Part shown: in pieces, positions 6,170-7,956 of the stretch
How positions within the stretch are numbered: position 1 is the stretch's first letter
Layout: each line of letters opens with the position of its first letter
From: JARDZI01 sp041639705
Lineage (GTDB): Bacteria > Bacillota > Clostridia > Clostridiales > Caloramatoraceae
NCBI GenBank assembly: GCA_041639705.1
Contig: JBEQBT010000159.1
Span: 1 to 7,956, forward strand
Reading direction: 5' to 3'
Length of the DNA: 7,956 nucleotides
Made by a program: the position numbers and the translations under genes
The notes under the pieces: model-generated
The model's input: only the letters and a program-made list of their open reading frames with translations
The model's database searches: none
What the model was told of the DNA's origin: nothing

Positions 6170-6388
6170 TTACTCTCCAAATATAAATGTCACAAATTGT
6201 TTTATTGGTGTGGAGGGACTTGGTATCTTAACTCTAAGAGTTATTAAAATACTAATGACTGCGGATAAGGATAATAATGCTATGTAAAGGATAAGCTTTT
6301 TCTTGTTTTTTTCTTTTTTTAAAGGAATAATTTCAAGAAAACCTACCCCAGTGTATAGGAATAATACAACTAATGCTTTTATAATCAC
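6170..6388 (-). CDS. Small two-membrane-segment protein inside the germination operon (candidate receptor D-type subunit)
   Basis: A 72-residue protein from GTG 6386-6388 (75 if GTG 6395-6397 is used). There are two hydrophobic segments, about residues 1-20 and 33-51, joined by a very basic loop (KKEKNKKK), so it is a small hairpin membrane protein with the loop probably on the inner side. The GTG at 6388 is preferred because AGGTGAT, an excellent match to the 16S rRNA end, lies just upstream within the last codons of gerC. The start is one base past the gerC stop, and the end is 16 bases before gerB. Small two-segment 'D' proteins that modulate receptor function are known with some Bacillus receptors such as GerK. 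Size, topology and location fit that role, but I cannot show homology. Confidence 0.8.
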   Translation of the reverse strand: MIIKALVVLFLYTGVGFLEIIPLKKEKNKKKLILYIALLSLSAVISILITLRVKIPSPSTPIKQFVTFIFGE

Positions 6389-6389
6389 T

Positions 6390-7556
6390 CTAATCACCTA
6401 TCTTTATCGGTTTAGATGTTGTAGCACTTGCTTTGATTTCAATTTCAACCTTAATCTCACAGTCTAGATTTGCAAATTCTTCATCCCAATTGCTTTCTAT
6501 TTTTTTCCATAATTGTGGTATTTCTTTTTTTACCTCGCTGCCAAATCCAAATATATCGCTTTGGTAATCCTCCTGTACCTTATTAATTAAAGTGTTTATT
6601 TCTTTTTCCATGTACCTTTCTGCCTGTGATTTAAGTTTACTCTGTTTTTCTAAATCTATTACATCTATACTTCCTTTTATTTCAGCAATCGAAACATTTA
6701 CATCCATACCTATTTTTATTGCAAGCTTTCCTTTTTCATAATCAGTTTCAATTTTGGTTGAATTACCAAATATCTCAAGGGAAACATCATCCTTAGTTCC
6801 CACAACATTTTCAATTGAGATTATTCCTGATTTTACTTCATCCTTAATGAATGATAATAATTGGGACTCTCCTCCATTAAGGTATCCTACTAGCTTATCC
6901 CTTTTAAATATTGCTGTTCCATAAACCTGAGGAACCTTATTCTTCCTTTGCCCTACAAGATAAACAGCTGGAAGAATTGCAGACACTCCTTCACTTGATA
7001 AATCGTTTATAAACCCCCATACATCCCTGTCAGGGGCTTTTCTTAATACATCAGTGTTTTTTAAAATTTTATCTAATTGAAAAGAAACTGTACTTTCCAT
7101 AGGAAAAAAGGAATAGAATATTTCTCCTGCAGTTTTTTCTTTTGAAATCAATAATCTTATACTGGTCCTTACCTCTGCATCCCTTTCAATCCAGTCTATT
7201 ACACCAACTACACCCTCCCTTGCAATATTTTCACTGATTATTCCTACCTTTGCATGGGACCAGTACAGCCTTTTCCCTACCTTCAAAATTATATTTCTAA
7301 CAGCTTCGAATATGGTTTTCCCCTGGGCATCATAGATCTCAGGGCTTAAGCTTCCCTGTGCCTGACCTTTCCCTCCACCTTGTGCATTAACTAGCTCAAC
7401 AGTTACAATATAATCACCCGTATCTTCATCCATATCTACTGCCATTCCTGCAACAATCGCTAAATCATCTATTTCTTTGTAGTTCCAGCATCCAGAGAAT
7501 AGTGAAGTTATAATGAAAATTACTAATAAAAGTATAATTATTCTTGCACTCCGCAT
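6390..7556 (-). CDS. Germinant receptor lipoprotein, GerC (Ger(x)C) family
   Basis: A 388-residue lipoprotein, normal for the family. The signal peptide MRSARIIILLLVIFIITSLF ends in lipobox FSGC with Cys23, the lipid-carrying residue; WNYKEIDDLAIVAGMAVD follows, the typical start of mature GerC. The rest is the soluble two-part GerC fold, with the C-terminal domain containing a long amphipathic segment near 'AERYMEKEINTLINKVQEDY'. GerC is the outer-face subunit of the germinant receptor in the inner spore membrane, needed with GerA and GerB for response to nutrients. ATG 7554-7556 is preferred over an in-frame TTG at 7577 because GGGGG (7566-7570) stands 9 bases before it and the lipoprotein signal then has normal length. 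The gap to gerA is 24 bases. Confidence 0.93.
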   Translation of the reverse strand: MRSARIIILLLVIFIITSLFSGCWNYKEIDDLAIVAGMAVDMDEDTGDYIVTVELVNAQGGGKGQAQGSLSPEIYDAQGKTIFEAVRNIILKVGKRLYWSHAKVGIISENIAREGVVGVIDWIERDAEVRTSIRLLISKEKTAGEIFYSFFPMESTVSFQLDKILKNTDVLRKAPDRDVWGFINDLSSEGVSAILPAVYLVGQRKNKVPQVYGTAIFKRDKLVGYLNGGESQLLSFIKDEVKSGIISIENVVGTKDDVSLEIFGNSTKIETDYEKGKLAIKIGMDVNVSIAEIKGSIDVIDLEKQSKLKSQAERYMEKEINTLINKVQEDYQSDIFGFGSEVKKEIPQLWKKIESNWDEEFANLDCEIKVEIEIKASATTSKPIKIGD

Positions 7557-7580
7557 ATATTCATTCCCCCAATACAAAAG

Positions 7581-7956
7581 CTAGGATTTTCTTACAGGAT
7601 TTTTTTTGCCAATTATTCTTGGACGCTTTTTCATTAACCACCATGGGAATCTTACAATTGTATCCTTTACGCTGGCTGCATCAATTCTTCCTACATTCAT
7701 CATATAAGGCACTCCAAAGGAGCGCATTGAGAAGAGGTGTATATATAGTCCCATCATTCCAAAAGTATATCCATAGAGCCCAATAAAGGATGATAAAAAT
7801 ATAATCGTAAACCTTATTACAATTATTGGCCCCAGCATCTTAGGCAATAAAAAACTGGCTATACCCGTCAATGCAATTACGATTACTATGGGGGCACTGA
7901 TTATTCTTGCAGTCACTGCTGCATCCCCAAGTACTAAAGCACCTACTATGCTAACT
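7581..7956 (-). CDS. Germinant receptor subunit GerA family, C-terminal part (5' end outside the window)
   Basis: About 124 C-terminal residues are in the window. The frame is open to the right edge, beginning VSIVGALVLGDAAVTARIIS, and the true start lies outside; the GTG at 7914-7916 is only an internal valine. SIVGALVLGDAAV, followed by the hydrophobic APIVIVIALTGIASFLLP and a second hydrophobic stretch IIVIRFTIIFLSSFIGLYGYTFG, matches the membrane region of GerA/GerAA (SpoVAF-like) proteins. The end is a basic tail, WWLMKKRPRIIGKKNPVRKS. GerA subunits oligomerise into the membrane channel of the germinant receptor. It is the first visible gene of the operon, and no promoter can be seen because the upstream part is missing. 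Confidence 0.92.
   Translation of the reverse strand, partial: VSIVGALVLGDAAVTARIISAPIVIVIALTGIASFLLPKMLGPIIVIRFTIIFLSSFIGLYGYTFGMMGLYIHLFSMRSFGVPYMMNVGRIDAASVKDTIVRFPWWLMKKRPRIIGKKNPVRKS

Noticed and set aside
6154..6180. Longer GerB start at TTG 6180
   Set aside because: It would overlap the end of the small upstream gene, and the GGAGG at 6161-6165 would fall inside the coding frame. ATG 6153 has that site at ideal spacing.
7557..7577. Longer GerC start at TTG 7577
   Set aside because: No ribosome binding site precedes it, and it would put extra polar residues before the lipoprotein signal. ATG 7556 has GGGGG 9 bases upstream.

Overview
The window is AT-rich and reads as endospore-forming Firmicute DNA of the Clostridia type. 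The main evidence is a spore germinant-receptor operon (GerA, GerC and GerB families), strong GGAGG-type ribosome binding sites, several TTG and GTG starts, and a clostridial-style MBOAT / SGNH hydrolase / DUF4358 cassette. I cannot name a species. Every convincing gene lies on the minus strand, so transcription runs from the right edge to the left.

Right part (7956 to 5065): a germination operon, entered inside gerA. The order is gerA (3' end only), gerC lipoprotein, a small protein with two membrane segments, then gerB permease. All junctions are tight (1 to 24 bases), and a probable intrinsic terminator follows at about 4991-5015. The order A-C-small-B differs from the textbook A-B-C. The small protein resembles in size and topology the accessory 'D' subunits known from some Bacillus receptors.

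Middle (4922 to 2736): a large membrane-anchored or secreted beta-propeller protein (Beta_propel family, COG4880-like), apparently monocistronic. Its ribosome binding site favours a GTG start at 4913. Its stop codon abuts a block of strong palindromes (2677-2734), and a clear terminator follows at 2573-2608.

Intergenic region (2067 to 2735): about 670 bases with no confident gene but much structure. It holds the palindrome block, the terminator, a possible 48-codon ORF (2362-2508), a perfect 11-base inverted pair (2354-2364 and 2654-2664), several hairpins, and a plausible promoter (2146-2180) for the next operon. It may contain the remains of a small non-autonomous mobile element.

Left part (2066 to 1): an operon of a membrane-anchored SGNH hydrolase, a DUF4358 lipoprotein and an MBOAT O-acyltransferase. 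Together they look like a cell-surface polymer O-acylation module. The MBOAT frame breaks near the left edge at a run of six A residues. The sequence there is A AAA AAG in exactly the phase of the dnaX slippery site, and a -1 shift restores the conserved family sequence up to the window edge. A sequencing error, a true mutation and recoding are all possible.
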